Part shown: one piece after another, positions 1 through 9,900 of the stretch
Layout: each line of letters starts with the position of its first letter
Position numbering within the stretch: position 1 is the first letter of the stretch
DNA from: Anaerovorax odorimutans DSM 5092
GTDB taxonomy: Bacteria; Bacillota; Clostridia; Peptostreptococcales; Anaerovoracaceae
Assembly: GCF_000426305.1 (NCBI RefSeq)
Contig: NZ_AUFC01000009.1
Span: 1 to 64,000 of the forward strand
Length of the DNA stretch: 64,000 bases
Direction of reading: 5' to 3'
Program-made: the position numbers and the translations under genes
Notes under the pieces: model-generated
Told to the model about the DNA's origin: nothing
Database searches by the model: none
Seen by the model: only the letters and a program-made list of their open reading frames with translations

Positions 1-2145
1 TACCGTTGGCGCATCATTTACCTCATTTACAGTTATCGTTGCCGTTGCTTCTTCGGAATACACTGTTCCATCATTTACCTTCCATGTAAAGCTGTCTGTT
101 CCAACATAATTTGTATCAGGAGTATATGTAAATGTACCATCTGTGTTTACCGTTACGCTTCCATGACTTGGATCTTTTACCTTTACATAAGTTAAGTGAT
201 CTCCTGTATCCGCATCTGCTGCATATGTGGTTAAATCTCCATTAATTGCTGTATCTTCATTTGTTGTAAAGGTATGATTACTTACTGTCGGTGCATCATT
301 AACTGCCGCAATTGCTAATGTCATTGTTGCTGCTGAAGAATATGAATTGCCGTCACTGGCTTTCCATGTAAAGTTTGTATCTCCGTTAAAATCTGCTGTA
401 GGAACAAAGGTTATATTTGCTAAATCAGCAGCATTGATATCTTGCCCTGCTGTTACATTTGAATCATTCACTTTTAATGTTCCGTTCGCCGGCAGGGTTA
501 CAATCTGTACCTTACTTAATGCATCACTTTCTTCATCCGCATATATTTCTGCCCCGTTAAAATCCGCTATGGCAAAACTCATTGTTGTATCTTCCGTGCC
601 ATCTTTTGAGCTGTTTGAAATCGTTGGCGAATTGTTAGCAGGAGCAGGAGCTGTCATGTTACTAACAGAAAATGAGTCTAACTGCAAAGTACTAGCATTA
701 GTCGTGTCAGCATAAACAGTAAAATAATCCAGATCCTTTGATGATAAAATATCAAATCCGGTAAAATCAGCCTGTTTAGCCCCTCCAGAGCTATGAACAT
801 ATGAGTCAGTTACGGTGAATGTACCTCCAGCATAATGTCCAACAATTCTCACATTGTTTAAATCCGCGTACGTCGCGTAAAATGCAAGTAAGCTGATAGC
901 ATCAAGTCTAAAAGTACTAAGTGAGGAGCCATTGGCTGCAACTTTAATTGCAACAGTTCCTGATGATGAAGAAGATGCATAAGCGCCATAGTATTTATCT
1001 AAATCTACAGATGTACCATTAACATTTGCACTTACTAAGAAATAGTCATTACTAAGAGTAGCACCATTATCAGTAAGGTCGTTATAACTGCAAATACTAG
1101 TAGGCCATAATATTTTTATAAATTTTCCCATTGCTTCTTTTGTAAACGGTGGCTTACTTGCTACATCCCCAACAACCGCCTCCAGCGTCCAGTCTCCACC
1201 TTTATCTTCTGCACCTGTAGGATTAATCGATGCAGCAACATCAGCTCCAGTCACTTGAGCTAATTTGGTTATAAAGTTTTTTCCTTCTTCACCTTTTGCA
1301 ACATTACAGCCAAAAAGCTGAATATCCCCATCCTTACTTAGATAACCTGAAAGCTTTTGCCATTTATCTTTATCTTTTTCTAGTTCTTCAATATCAATGG
1401 CTCCATTTTTAAATTTTAATTCTCCGCTAGTACCATGAGAAATAATATTCAAACAATCTACTTTCTTCATAGCTTCTAATTTAGAAAGAATAGCATCTAA
1501 GGGATCATTCTTTCCATCTAATAACAGAATTTCTCCCTCTTTTACCCCGTCCCTGAGCAATTCCCAATCTTCTAAAGAAGTATCAATAACTGTGAGGATT
1601 TTTCTTTCTTGTTTTTCAAAATATGTGATATCAGAGTCTCCATCAATTAAGACCCCTTGAGCTTCTATTGGTTCATATGAATTCTTAGGTGCTTTACTTG
1701 TAATCATATGAAGCGAGGTAGTCTTGATGTCCTGTACTGACTGTGTATTTTTATTACTTAGAAAGCTATCTTCATCCAAAACAACACTGCTTTCTCCACT
1801 TAAGATAGCATCATTTTCATCCTGTTTCAGAGTATTTGTAATCAAGGCGGAAGACTGATAGTCCGAAACTGCTTGTGCCATAATGGGTGTTGTCTGTAAT
1901 GTGACCAAAAGGGCCGCGATTGTCACACAAGATGCTATTTTTTTGTATATTTCTGTTCCTTGAAAAGCATCAGCAATTTTTTCAATCATTCTACGTTCAT
2001 CTATCTGTTGATTCTTATCAATTTTTTCAAGTAAATCAATGCAAGCTCTTCTTTGTTTATGAGTCTCTAAATAACTTTCATCAATTTCATATTTGTTAAA
2101 AAGTGATTGTTGATATGTATTAAAGCCCTTATTTCTTCGTTTCAT
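1..2145 (-). CDS. DUF4347 domain surface protein with cadherin-like repeats (3' end beyond window)
   Basis: The minus-strand frame is open from the ATG at 2145 to the window edge, giving 715 residues with no stop. An AGGAGG site at 2155-2160 supports the start. Residues 1-64 are charged, followed by a hydrophobic segment near 65-90 that could be a signal or anchor. Residues about 175-320 fit DUF4347: a beta strand ending in SHG (H237), then FGC (C280), then a GADVAAS and GGDW signature. A spacer follows, then two cadherin-like/tandem-95 repeats (about 500-615 and 620-715), each ending in VNDAPT. More repeats probably lie beyond the edge. The start overlaps the upstream TIGR03032-type gene by 17 bases, suggesting translational coupling. 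DUF4347 usually sits at the N-terminus of giant secreted repeat proteins; its function is unproven. Surface or secreted location is inferred. Confidence 0.85.
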   Translation of the reverse strand, partial: MKRRNKGFNTYQQSLFNKYEIDESYLETHKQRRACIDLLEKIDKNQQIDERRMIEKIADAFQGTEIYKKIASCVTIAALLVTLQTTPIMAQAVSDYQSSALITNTLKQDENDAILSGESSVVLDEDSFLSNKNTQSVQDIKTTSLHMITSKAPKNSYEPIEAQGVLIDGDSDITYFEKQERKILTVIDTSLEDWELLRDGVKEGEILLLDGKNDPLDAILSKLEAMKKVDCLNIISHGTSGELKFKNGAIDIEELEKDKDKWQKLSGYLSKDGDIQLFGCNVAKGEEGKNFITKLAQVTGADVAASINPTGAEDKGGDWTLEAVVGDVASKPPFTKEAMGKFIKILWPTSICSYNDLTDNGATLSNDYFLVSANVNGTSVDLDKYYGAYASSSSSGTVAIKVAANGSSLSTFRLDAISLLAFYATYADLNNVRIVGHYAGGTFTVTDSYVHSSGGAKQADFTGFDILSSKDLDYFTVYADTTNASTLQLDSFSVSNMTAPAPANNSPTISNSSKDGTEDTTMSFAIADFNGAEIYADEESDALSKVQIVTLPANGTLKVNDSNVTAGQDINAADLANITFVPTADFNGDTNFTWKASDGNSYSSAATMTLAIAAVNDAPTVSNHTFTTNEDTAINGDLTTYAADADTGDHLTYVKVKDPSHGSVTVNTDGTFTYTPDTNYVGTDSFTWKVNDGTVYSEEATATITVNEVNDAPTV

Positions 2146-3226
2146 TTTGAGATTCCTCCTTTATTGAAATACGCTTGGTATCCACTATATTCTCCACCCA
2201 TTCACATCCAAATGGAGTAATTAATGCTCTATGCTTTAATGATTGCTGATAATTGAGGATATTTACTCGTTTATATCCTTCCAAAATATGAACGTCATAC
2301 AGTTCTTCCACATCGCTTTCATACTCTATTTTACCCACAACTTCTCCAGAATTTAGATCAACAATAACTACGCCAGCCTTTATTTCTTTATCTACAAGTT
2401 CTAAATCCGAAAAAGTATGTGTATTTCGAAGTTTGCTTATCCCAATGAACGCATACTGGTCTTTAAAGCTGAGACCTCTGATAAATCCATCCAATTTTGC
2501 AACCACTTGATAAGACTTCGTTTTTAAGTCTACCTTGATTAGCTGCTCCGTAGCGGATAAAAGCATATAAATATCCCCTTTATATACTCTGGGCGAATGA
2601 GGCATAGGCAGACCTGATAAAACAATCTGATTTGTTTTTACATCCATTAGAATTCCACTTGTCAGCTTGTTCTCACGCCATCCTTCCTTTGAAGCAGTCT
2701 CTCCAAACGCCGTAACATATCGAATCTCACTGGAATCATCCACAGCCATTCCATTAAGATGACACAAATCCTGAGGGATATATTTTTCAATAAACGGAGG
2801 CTTCCAAATTGGATTGAAGGAATATTCGCCATCCAAACGACAAAGACAACTAAAAGAAGTATTCACTCCTATCAATCCTTTTTTAGTAAATGCAATATCA
2901 TGAATATCTACATAATCTGTTCGAAAAACTGAAGTTGGATAGTAGAAAGCATCATACACATCAGGCTTTTCTGGATAAGTTTTTGCTAAATTAGGATCTG
3001 TTCGAAAAACTGTCACCCCTAATGCTCCTGCTAACGCCATCAGCGGTTTTCGTAAAGCAATCCCCATGGGTCTAGAAAATTCTCTTACTAACTGATACAT
3101 CCTTTCTCCGTCACTGGACAATATAATTACTTTTCCGGCCTGATAAGTAGACAATATCAAAGAAATGTTCAATTTATCAAGCAATTCCAGCGTTTGTCCG
3201 CTGTAAGAACATTGAAATGGTCTCAT
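2129..3226 (-). CDS. TIGR03032/DUF4915 family protein
   Basis: A 365-residue protein starting at an ATG with AGAAAGGAA upstream. The opening segment has the family signature, with STYQAGK followed by a short DGE turn and FSRPMGIA. A run of beta-strand repeats follows, of the propeller type, with DIHDIAF, CHLNGMAVDD and GFIRGLSF blades. There is no signal peptide or membrane segment, so it is probably cytoplasmic. Its biochemical role is unknown. It lies 134 bases downstream of the TSUP gene and its last 17 bases overlap the start of the DUF4347 surface protein, so the two are likely co-translated. I infer an accessory role for that surface protein. Family membership is judged from remembered motifs only. 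Confidence 0.75.
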   Translation of the reverse strand: MRPFQCSYSGQTLELLDKLNISLILSTYQAGKVIILSSDGERMYQLVREFSRPMGIALRKPLMALAGALGVTVFRTDPNLAKTYPEKPDVYDAFYYPTSVFRTDYVDIHDIAFTKKGLIGVNTSFSCLCRLDGEYSFNPIWKPPFIEKYIPQDLCHLNGMAVDDSSEIRYVTAFGETASKEGWRENKLTSGILMDVKTNQIVLSGLPMPHSPRVYKGDIYMLLSATEQLIKVDLKTKSYQVVAKLDGFIRGLSFKDQYAFIGISKLRNTHTFSDLELVDKEIKAGVVIVDLNSGEVVGKIEYESDVEELYDVHILEGYKRVNILNYQQSLKHRALITPFGCEWVENIVDTKRISIKEESQNETKK

Positions 3227-3360
3227 TCTATTCCTTTCTGATACACACTTTTGTAAATGCTATATGTGATTCTTTATTTTATAATATTTATGAAAATTTT
3301 TCCATTTATTTCTTGAAAATCTCAGGATATGAAAAACATGCTTTTACTAAATATTTTATC

Positions 3361-4107
3361 CTATACAATAAGTAAAATGATACTTCTGAGATTTAGGATA
3401 ATTATCAAAATACCAACTATTATAAGCAGATTTTTTGTTGGCATTTTCTTGCATACATAAGCTGCCAAAGGGGCTGCTAAAACCCCTCCAATAGCCAGTC
3501 CAGCAATATATTTCCAATATTCTCCAATTCCCAAAAAAAGAGTAAACGTTAATGCTTGTACTATGGTTACAAAAAATTCAGCGGTATTTACTGAACCTAT
3601 CGTATATCGAGGCGGGTGACCAGAGGCAACCATTGTTGAAGTGACAATAGGTCCCCAGCCTCCACCTCCTACTGCATCAAAAAATCCTCCAATCAATCCC
3701 ACCAAAACTAATTGTTTTCCTTTAATTAACTTTCGAGAAATACCATGTATCCCTCTAATCAAAACAACTATACCCATAACGAGCAAGTAAATATTTACTA
3801 TAGGAGAAATCATATCACCAGGAAATGATGTAAGAATATATGCACCAAGAGCTCCGCCAATGACACCGGGAAAAACTAGCTTTTTAAAGATTGTCCAATC
3901 AATGTTTTTCATTTTCCAGTGAGAAATCCCTGAAACCAAGGTAGTAAACACTTCTGCTGTATGTACGCTGGCACTGGCAATTTTAGGTGAAATTCCTATA
4001 GTAGTTAAAAATGTTGTTGAACTAACACCATACGCCATTCCAAGTGATCCATCAATCATTTGTGCCATAAACCCAATAATAACAATACTGATGAAATTAA
4101 TGTCCAT
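3361..4107 (-). CDS. TSUP (TauE/SafE) family membrane permease
   Basis: A 248-residue integral membrane protein with about seven or eight hydrophobic helices. It shows the TauE/SafE duplication: GSLGMAYG in the first half and DAVGGGGWGPI in the second. The ATG at 4107 is preceded by GGAGAAAAG. It begins 16 bases after the end of cysNC and shares its direction, so it very likely belongs to the sulfate-activation operon. TSUP proteins move small sulfur or organic anions. Next to ATP sulfurylase genes the natural inference is sulfate uptake, but direction and substrate cannot be read from sequence. No ATPase or binding protein accompanies it. Confidence 0.82.
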   Translation of the reverse strand: MDINFISIVIIGFMAQMIDGSLGMAYGVSSTTFLTTIGISPKIASASVHTAEVFTTLVSGISHWKMKNIDWTIFKKLVFPGVIGGALGAYILTSFPGDMISPIVNIYLLVMGIVVLIRGIHGISRKLIKGKQLVLVGLIGGFFDAVGGGGWGPIVTSTMVASGHPPRYTIGSVNTAEFFVTIVQALTFTLFLGIGEYWKYIAGLAIGGVLAAPLAAYVCKKMPTKNLLIIVGILIIILNLRSIILLIV

Positions 4108-4123
4108 TATCTTTTCTCCGCTT

Positions 4124-6010
4124 TTATATTTTAAAATGCTTTTCTAAATAAAATAGTACCTGCTCTACACACTCTCTTATATCATTCTTTTCTGTATCTA
4201 AAATCAAATCGGGACAGTCTGGTTCTTCATATGGAGAAGACACACCCGTAAAGTTTTTTATTTTCCCCTCCATTGCTTTGGAATACAAGCCTTTGGTATC
4301 TCTTGCAAGACACGTTTCGAAGGAAGCTTTTACGTAGACTTCAACAAATCCAAGCTCTCCTATGATATTCTTTGCTTTTTCGCGCATACTCCTAAGTGGT
4401 GATATAAAAGAAACCAGAGTAATCATTCCACTCTCTTTAAAAAGCTTCGCTGTCTCTGATACTCTTCTGATATTCTCATCTCGATCAATAAGGGAAAATC
4501 CTAAGTCTGAATTCAATCCATCTCTAATATTGTCACCATCTAGTCTGAATGACAGTTTACCTTGATTCATCAACTGTCTTTCCAGTTCAATTGCTATAGT
4601 TGATTTTCCTGCACCAGATAGCCCTGTAAACCATAATACGATTCCCTGTTGCCCTAATTGTCCACAGCGTTCTTCATAAGAAACTTTTCCGCTTTGAGTA
4701 AATAAAGGCATTTCCAATGTTTCTGAATAGTTTTTAATATTTTCCAGAATTATTCCACCGCCTGAAATATTATAATTTTCTACTATGACAAATCGTCCTG
4801 CACTTGGAAAAAGATCAGCTGTGTCAAAAGCAATTTCTTTATCAAGTGTCAATATACATTCTGCGATTTCATGCCTTTCCACTTTATTTTCATTTTTTGC
4901 TAAAATTTCTATATTGGAAGCATCCATTATACTTAAAATTTTCTCAACTTTTACATCTATTTTAGTTGTCCCTATTTTAAATAAATATTTTTTCCCTTCC
5001 ATTAAAGACTGTTTCCCCAACCAAAAAAGCCTTGTCTTTATATGCCTTCCTACAAAAGGGGGCTGCTCCCCAAGCTTTATGGCAATTTCTCCCCTTTGAA
5101 GAAAAAGTTGTTCTTCTAATGTAAATCCGGTAGCATACCCTACTGTGACCTGATTAATTTTTTCTTTACCAAAACATTCAATAGATTTTAATCTGCTTTT
5201 CTTTTCAGATGGATAAAAAATAAGTTGGTCGCCAATGTTCAGCGTGCCCGAGTCTACTGTTCCTGCTATAATTCTCCTTTGATCTCCATCTTTAGTAAAT
5301 TTATAAATATCTTGAATGGGCATTCTGAAAGGTTTTTCCAGCGTTTTTTCTTCTCCTTTTAAAGTCTCCAAAGTTTCTAAAAGAGTTTTTCCGTCATACC
5401 ATTCCATATGTTCAGAATAATTGACAATATTATCACCATAAAAACCACTTATAGGGATGAACGACTGTGGTTTTAAAGATGTCCCTTGAAGAAATTCAAT
5501 GTATTCCTCTGTTATTTCATCAAACCTTTCTTTCTTGTATCCTACTAAATCCATTTTGTTGATTAAAATGCAAACCTGCTCGATTCCCAATAAAGATAAA
5601 TATACACCATGCCTTTTAGAGTTATCCCGTACACCTTCAACTGCATCAATTACCAACACCGCCGCATCTGCACGAGAAGCACCAGAAACCATATTTTTTA
5701 TAAACTCTGTATGTCCCGGTGCATCAATTAATATGTAATTTTTATTTTTTGTTTTAAAAAAACATCTCGCTGAATCAATGGTTATACCCTGTGACTGTTC
5801 CTCTTTTAGTGCATCTAATAAAAATGCATATTCAAAAGGTCTGGCTGTTTTACGGCATTTTTCTCTTATCTGCTCTAATTTTCCTTCCGGTAAAGAACCA
5901 TAATCCATTAATAAACGCCCAATAACCGTACTTTTACCATGATCTACATGTCCTGCGAAAACTACACGCATGTCTTGTTGAAGAGAAGAAGTATCCATTA
6001 TCTTATCCAT
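4124..6010 (-). CDS. cysN: CysNC: sulfate adenylyltransferase GTPase subunit fused to APS kinase
   Basis: A 628-residue two-domain enzyme. The N-terminal part is an EF-Tu-like GTPase with GHVDHGKST (G1), DAPGH (G3) and NKMD (G4), plus downstream beta-barrel domains. The C-terminal part, after about residue 435, is adenylylsulfate kinase with P-loop GLSGAGKST and SFISP. With CysD it would convert sulfate and ATP to APS, driven by GTP, then phosphorylate APS to PAPS. I choose the ATG at 6010, one base after the cysD stop, with AAGGGATGG upstream. A longer frame opens at 6109 inside cysD, but the family N-terminus fits 6010 better. No APS/PAPS reductase or sulfite reductase is in the window. Confidence 0.93.
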   Translation of the reverse strand: MDKIMDTSSLQQDMRVVFAGHVDHGKSTVIGRLLMDYGSLPEGKLEQIREKCRKTARPFEYAFLLDALKEEQSQGITIDSARCFFKTKNKNYILIDAPGHTEFIKNMVSGASRADAAVLVIDAVEGVRDNSKRHGVYLSLLGIEQVCILINKMDLVGYKKERFDEITEEYIEFLQGTSLKPQSFIPISGFYGDNIVNYSEHMEWYDGKTLLETLETLKGEEKTLEKPFRMPIQDIYKFTKDGDQRRIIAGTVDSGTLNIGDQLIFYPSEKKSRLKSIECFGKEKINQVTVGYATGFTLEEQLFLQRGEIAIKLGEQPPFVGRHIKTRLFWLGKQSLMEGKKYLFKIGTTKIDVKVEKILSIMDASNIEILAKNENKVERHEIAECILTLDKEIAFDTADLFPSAGRFVIVENYNISGGGIILENIKNYSETLEMPLFTQSGKVSYEERCGQLGQQGIVLWFTGLSGAGKSTIAIELERQLMNQGKLSFRLDGDNIRDGLNSDLGFSLIDRDENIRRVSETAKLFKESGMITLVSFISPLRSMREKAKNIIGELGFVEVYVKASFETCLARDTKGLYSKAMEGKIKNFTGVSSPYEEPDCPDLILDTEKNDIRECVEQVLFYLEKHFKI

Positions 6011-6011
6011 G

Positions 6012-6893
6012 CTACATATACCCATCCCTTCTGAGTTCTTCCAGCCCTCCGCCGTCTTCCTTATCTTGCTCTCGTCCAGCTCGTTCAGCAATATTAGCAA
6101 ATTTGCCATCCTTTAGTTCATAAACAATTTCCCGGACAGTTTTAGCTGTTGATTTTACTGGCTTTGTACATGGAGCACATCCTAAAGAACGATACCTGCT
6201 GCCTTCTCCTTGGTCAAAATATAATGATACTACGGGAATTTTTTCTCGTTCAATATATTCCCAAATATCTAATTCTGTCCAATCAAGCAAAGGATGAATA
6301 CGTACATGTGTGCCCGGAGCAAATTCTGTTTTATATTGGTTCCATAATTCCGGAGGTTGTTCAGCAATATTCCAATCATTGTTTTTATCCCTGGGCGAAA
6401 AATATCTTTCCTTTGAACGGCTTCCTTCTTCATCTGACCGAACGCCTACAATGACACCAGTAAAAGGTTCCGTGTTTTTATCTTCTTCGTATAATCCACT
6501 CTGATGATTCAACCTATATCGAATACCTTCTCCATTTAAAACTTTTTTTAGTGCTTCTGTCTTTAAATTTTTACAGCATTGTATTCTGTTTGTAACTCCA
6601 TCTGGATAAGTATTTTTATTCATCAATGCCTCTGTATTTTCTCCATAGATCATATCCAGATTCCATTTTTTTGCAATTCTATCTCTATATTCAATCATCT
6701 CAGTTATTTTAAAATGTGTATCAATATGCACAAGAGGCATAGGAACATGTCCAAAAAAAGCTTTTCTTGCAAGCCATAATAAGACGGTGCTATCTTTACC
6801 AATCGACCAAAGCATACAGAGGTTTGGAAATTGCCTGTAAGCCTCTCTTAAAATATAGATGCTTTTATTTTCCAATTTATCAAGATGGTTCAA
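6012..6893 (-). CDS. cysD: CysD: sulfate adenylyltransferase subunit 2
   Basis: A 293-residue PP-loop ATP pyrophosphatase. The nucleotide motif SIGKDST lies near residue 30, followed by VHIDTHFKI, the [11 protein letters not shown] block and LGCAPCT. The C-terminus, with AERAGREQD and ending in DGYM, matches the usual CysD ending in form. It catalyses adenylation of sulfate together with CysN. The start is TTG at 6893, chosen because GGAGG at 6901-6905 sits seven bases upstream and no ATG fits. The stop is one base before the cysNC start. The gene heads a minus-strand operon (cysD, cysNC, TSUP, possibly TIGR03032 and DUF4347) and is transcribed divergently from the AgrA-like regulator. Confidence 0.93.
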   Translation of the reverse strand: MNHLDKLENKSIYILREAYRQFPNLCMLWSIGKDSTVLLWLARKAFFGHVPMPLVHIDTHFKITEMIEYRDRIAKKWNLDMIYGENTEALMNKNTYPDGVTNRIQCCKNLKTEALKKVLNGEGIRYRLNHQSGLYEEDKNTEPFTGVIVGVRSDEEGSRSKERYFSPRDKNNDWNIAEQPPELWNQYKTEFAPGTHVRIHPLLDWTELDIWEYIEREKIPVVSLYFDQGEGSRYRSLGCAPCTKPVKSTAKTVREIVYELKDGKFANIAERAGREQDKEDGGGLEELRRDGYM

Positions 6894-7119
6894 TTTAACT
6901 CCTCCATTACTATACTATCTAATCAATTAATAAATAAGAGTATATAATTATGATTAAATTTCTCACACAAATTAAAAAATTTTTTCCTTTTAATTTTTTT
7001 GCTTCATTTTAAAGGTATAAAGTGGTATATTTTTCTTGTTAATACCATTTTAAAGAAAAATTATTTTCTTTAAAGTACTGAACCTGCACCTGTTTGCCAC
7101 AAAATTGGTACTTGACAAA

Positions 7120-7148
7120 TTGACATATTTATGTATAAACCGTATAAT
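7120..7148 (+). promoter_or_regulatory. SigA-type promoter for the AgrA/AgrC-like pair
   Basis: A perfect TTGACA (7120-7125), 17-base spacer and perfect TATAAT (7143-7148) lie 42 bases upstream of the response-regulator ATG. A second overlapping TTGACA at 7112-7117 is badly spaced. The remaining 6894-7119 stretch is AT-rich and must also hold the divergent cysD promoter, for which I see no clear consensus. Confidence 0.8.
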
Positions 7149-7189
7149 ATAAAAATCTTGAAATATGATTTTGACGAAAGGACTTCGAA

Positions 7190-7918
7190 ATGGAGTATTT
7201 AAATATTGCTGTCTGTGAGGACTGCCTCGAAGAACAAAAACAACTCATATCTCTCATTGAAAACAATGGTTTTTCTACAAAAATATCAGTATTTAACAGT
7301 GGAGATGAAATACTTAAGGAATATGGAACGGGTAAATTTGACCTTATTTTTATGGATATTTATATGGATGGTATATCGGGTGTGGAAACCGTTACTGCCA
7401 TTCGTAAGATTGATGAAAATGTTCCTGTTGCCTTTACTTCAACCAGTACTGAGCATACACTGGAAAGCTATCGCTTAGGAGCCTTAAAATACATAGAAAA
7501 ACCTGTAAAAGCAAAGCCTGTTCATGAACTTTTGGAACTGGCACGACTAAAAAAAGAAAACACTCCACGGCTTATTCTTAAAATAAAAGGAAAAGATATC
7601 TCTATTCCCTTTGATAGAATATTATATGCCGAACAAAATGCTCACACACTTTCTCTGTTTTTAGAAGGTGGTGAATTGTTACAGTTAACTGAAAAACTGG
7701 ATAATATTAAAGAACAATTTGAGGGACATGATTTCTTTCGCTGTCACAAAAGCTATCTGGTAAATTTTGCTTATGTAAAAAGCCTAGATAAGGAATTAAT
7801 GGTGTTTTCCATGAAAGAGGGCAAAAATGTGCATATCCGCAGAGAAAGTATGGCAAAAGCACGAAAAGCCTTTGAAGCTTACCTTTTTGACATGGCAAGG
7901 AGGATGAGCCATGAATAA
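7190..7918 (+). CDS. LytTR family response regulator (AgrA/ComE-like)
   Basis: A 242-residue regulator. The receiver domain (about 1-118) has acidic residues E10/D11, the phosphoacceptor D56 in FMDIYMDG, T/S at TSTS and K at EKPVKA. A LytTR DNA-binding domain follows (about 130-235), with the FFRCHKSYLVN signature. The ATG at 7190 is preceded by GAAAGGA. Its last eight bases overlap the histidine-kinase gene, so the two form a coupled two-component system under the promoter at 7120-7148. AgrA-like regulators bind paired direct repeats upstream of peptide or virulence genes. No signal peptide gene of the AgrD type is visible beside it, so the input is unknown. Confidence 0.9.
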   Translation: MEYLNIAVCEDCLEEQKQLISLIENNGFSTKISVFNSGDEILKEYGTGKFDLIFMDIYMDGISGVETVTAIRKIDENVPVAFTSTSTEHTLESYRLGALKYIEKPVKAKPVHELLELARLKKENTPRLILKIKGKDISIPFDRILYAEQNAHTLSLFLEGGELLQLTEKLDNIKEQFEGHDFFRCHKSYLVNFAYVKSLDKELMVFSMKEGKNVHIRRESMAKARKAFEAYLFDMARRMSHE

Positions 7919-9728
7919 AAAAAGAATTATTTTTGTCTTTATAGCCGGTATCTTTTTTATTTTGTTAACAGCACTAGTTATAGGTGCATTACGTTTTAAT
8001 AACACTATTTCGGCAGATACTCTCTCAGTAATCGAACTTACAGAAGTCACAGCAGTTATTGATGGCAAGGAACAAAATATATCTTTGCCATATAGCTTTC
8101 AAAACCTGTCTCCAAGAACTCCTGTAACAATTACGTTCAAATTTGATGCAAAAAAGAACGATTGTCTGTATATCAAAAGTGTATATGCACCTCTGAAGGT
8201 TTATTCCAATAATAGTTTGATTTACAAATACGGACAGAAAAGTACCTACCCGAAATTTATGCAGGATCCTGCTACAGCAGTGGAAATTGTGCCGCTGCCG
8301 GATACGGAACAAAATATCAAGCTGCGAATGGAATATTTGTCACCTTGTTCCCGTGATGTTCTTATTATTCATCCTGTTTTACTAGGCAGCGAGACTGCTA
8401 TCATGAAAAGCCTTTGCATTAAACTGGGATTTTCGTTTGTTTTTTCTTTAATAGAACTTTTTATAGGGTTATTCCTGTTTATAGCTAGTTTATTTGTAAT
8501 ATCCTTTGAAAAAAAAGGCATTGCTTTTTTTTGGCTTGGTTTTTTTGCATTTGCTACAGGAATTTGGGCATTCGATGAATGTAACTTGACAGGTCTTTTT
8601 ATCCATAATCCTACAATCCTGTACCTTCTGGCATTTGCCGGGCTTTTTACTCTGCCCATCCCATTGATATATTTTGGACTAGAAGTAATAAACTTTAAAA
8701 ATAAAATTCCGCTTTTACTTAATGCTCTACTACTTGGCATTTTTGCCTCTCTTGCACTGTTTTTCCAGCTTTTTGGCTTAGTCTCTCTTTCAAAGAGTAT
8801 GTATCTATTTCATATCCTTATACCTTTTACACTATGCTTTTTTGCAGGGTGTATTTTGTATGAGGGTATAAAATGCCAAAACAAATCTGCAAAGCGATTC
8901 TTTTTTCCCATGTTGGTGCTTGCACTGTTTACCATATTGGAAACTGTGAACTATCAGCTGCGCTTTACCAATGTGCTGTCTCTTTTCTTCCAAATCGGTA
9001 TTATGATTTTCATTTTAATGATGTGTATGAATGGTGGTATTTTTATCAGGGATTCTCTTCATTTACATGTGGAGAAGCAGCAACTTGAATTTGAAGTAAA
9101 TCTCATGGAAAAACAGGTGGAGGCTCAGAAAAAACATCATAAGCTACTTCGTGAAAATGCAGAAATAGTTAAGGCACAGCGTCATGACTTACGTCATCAG
9201 CTTGCTGTAATCCGCAATTATAGTGAAAATGAAGATAACAGCAAGCTTATAAGCTATCTGAATACACTGATTGCAGAAATTCCTTTAGAGAAAGGTACAG
9301 ACTACTGTGAAAACACAGCAGTCAATGCTATCGTTTCTCATTATGCTGGCATTGCTGAACAAAATGGCATTAAGCTATCCATAAAGCTTAATGTCCCAGA
9401 ATACCCCGAGCAAATCACAGACAGCAACCTTTGTGTAATTTTCGGAAACCTTTTGGAAAATGCGGTTGAGGCCTGTGCGCGCATGACAGAAGGACATAAA
9501 TTTATACGTCTGAACAGCCGTTTGCAGTACGAAATTTTGACTATCACCATGGATAACAGCTTTGATGGTAAATTTGTAAAAAAAGATGGTAAATTTGTTT
9601 CACGAAAGCGTAGAAAGCTGGGAATAGGTCTGGACTCAATAACATCAGTTACCGAAAAACATGGCGGCAGTGCAAGGTTTGAAGCAGACGGACTGGTATT
9701 TAAATCCTCGGTTTATGTAAAAGTATAA
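7911..9728 (+). CDS. Membrane sensor histidine kinase, GHKL/AgrC-like
   Basis: A 605-residue kinase. An N-terminal membrane segment (about 5-27) is followed by a roughly 140-residue extracellular beta-rich domain with PLKVYSNNSLIYKYG, then seven or so helices (about 170-385), a 7TMR-DISM-like layout. A short coiled segment leads to the H-box RHDLRHQ, with H425 the likely phosphorylated residue and H429 beside it. The N-box-like GNLLENAVEAC and a C-terminal LGIGLDS glycine motif complete a GHKL ATPase. It overlaps the response regulator by eight bases. The extracellular domain resembles carbohydrate-binding DISM folds more than the bare AgrC helices, so the ligand may not be a peptide. That is inference. 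Confidence 0.88.
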   Translation: MNKKRIIFVFIAGIFFILLTALVIGALRFNNTISADTLSVIELTEVTAVIDGKEQNISLPYSFQNLSPRTPVTITFKFDAKKNDCLYIKSVYAPLKVYSNNSLIYKYGQKSTYPKFMQDPATAVEIVPLPDTEQNIKLRMEYLSPCSRDVLIIHPVLLGSETAIMKSLCIKLGFSFVFSLIELFIGLFLFIASLFVISFEKKGIAFFWLGFFAFATGIWAFDECNLTGLFIHNPTILYLLAFAGLFTLPIPLIYFGLEVINFKNKIPLLLNALLLGIFASLALFFQLFGLVSLSKSMYLFHILIPFTLCFFAGCILYEGIKCQNKSAKRFFFPMLVLALFTILETVNYQLRFTNVLSLFFQIGIMIFILMMCMNGGIFIRDSLHLHVEKQQLEFEVNLMEKQVEAQKKHHKLLRENAEIVKAQRHDLRHQLAVIRNYSENEDNSKLISYLNTLIAEIPLEKGTDYCENTAVNAIVSHYAGIAEQNGIKLSIKLNVPEYPEQITDSNLCVIFGNLLENAVEACARMTEGHKFIRLNSRLQYEILTITMDNSFDGKFVKKDGKFVSRKRRKLGIGLDSITSVTEKHGGSARFEADGLVFKSSVYVKV

Positions 9729-9900
9729 GATTCATAAATATCAGGCAAAAAAATACTAGAATACCAAAATTCTACAGTAATTGTCTATTTTTTAATAACT
9801 TTGTATGGAGTCTAAATCAAACAAACACAGAAAACCTCTAAAACTTAATTCAAATTATCCTTTTACAATTTTTTTCTATGTGCTCTTGTGTAGACATCCT

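Noticed and set aside
347-715. Plus-strand open frame encoding a hydrophobic peptide
   Set aside because: It lies opposite the DUF4347 gene, has no ribosome site and no recognisable motif. The repeat-rich minus frame explains it.
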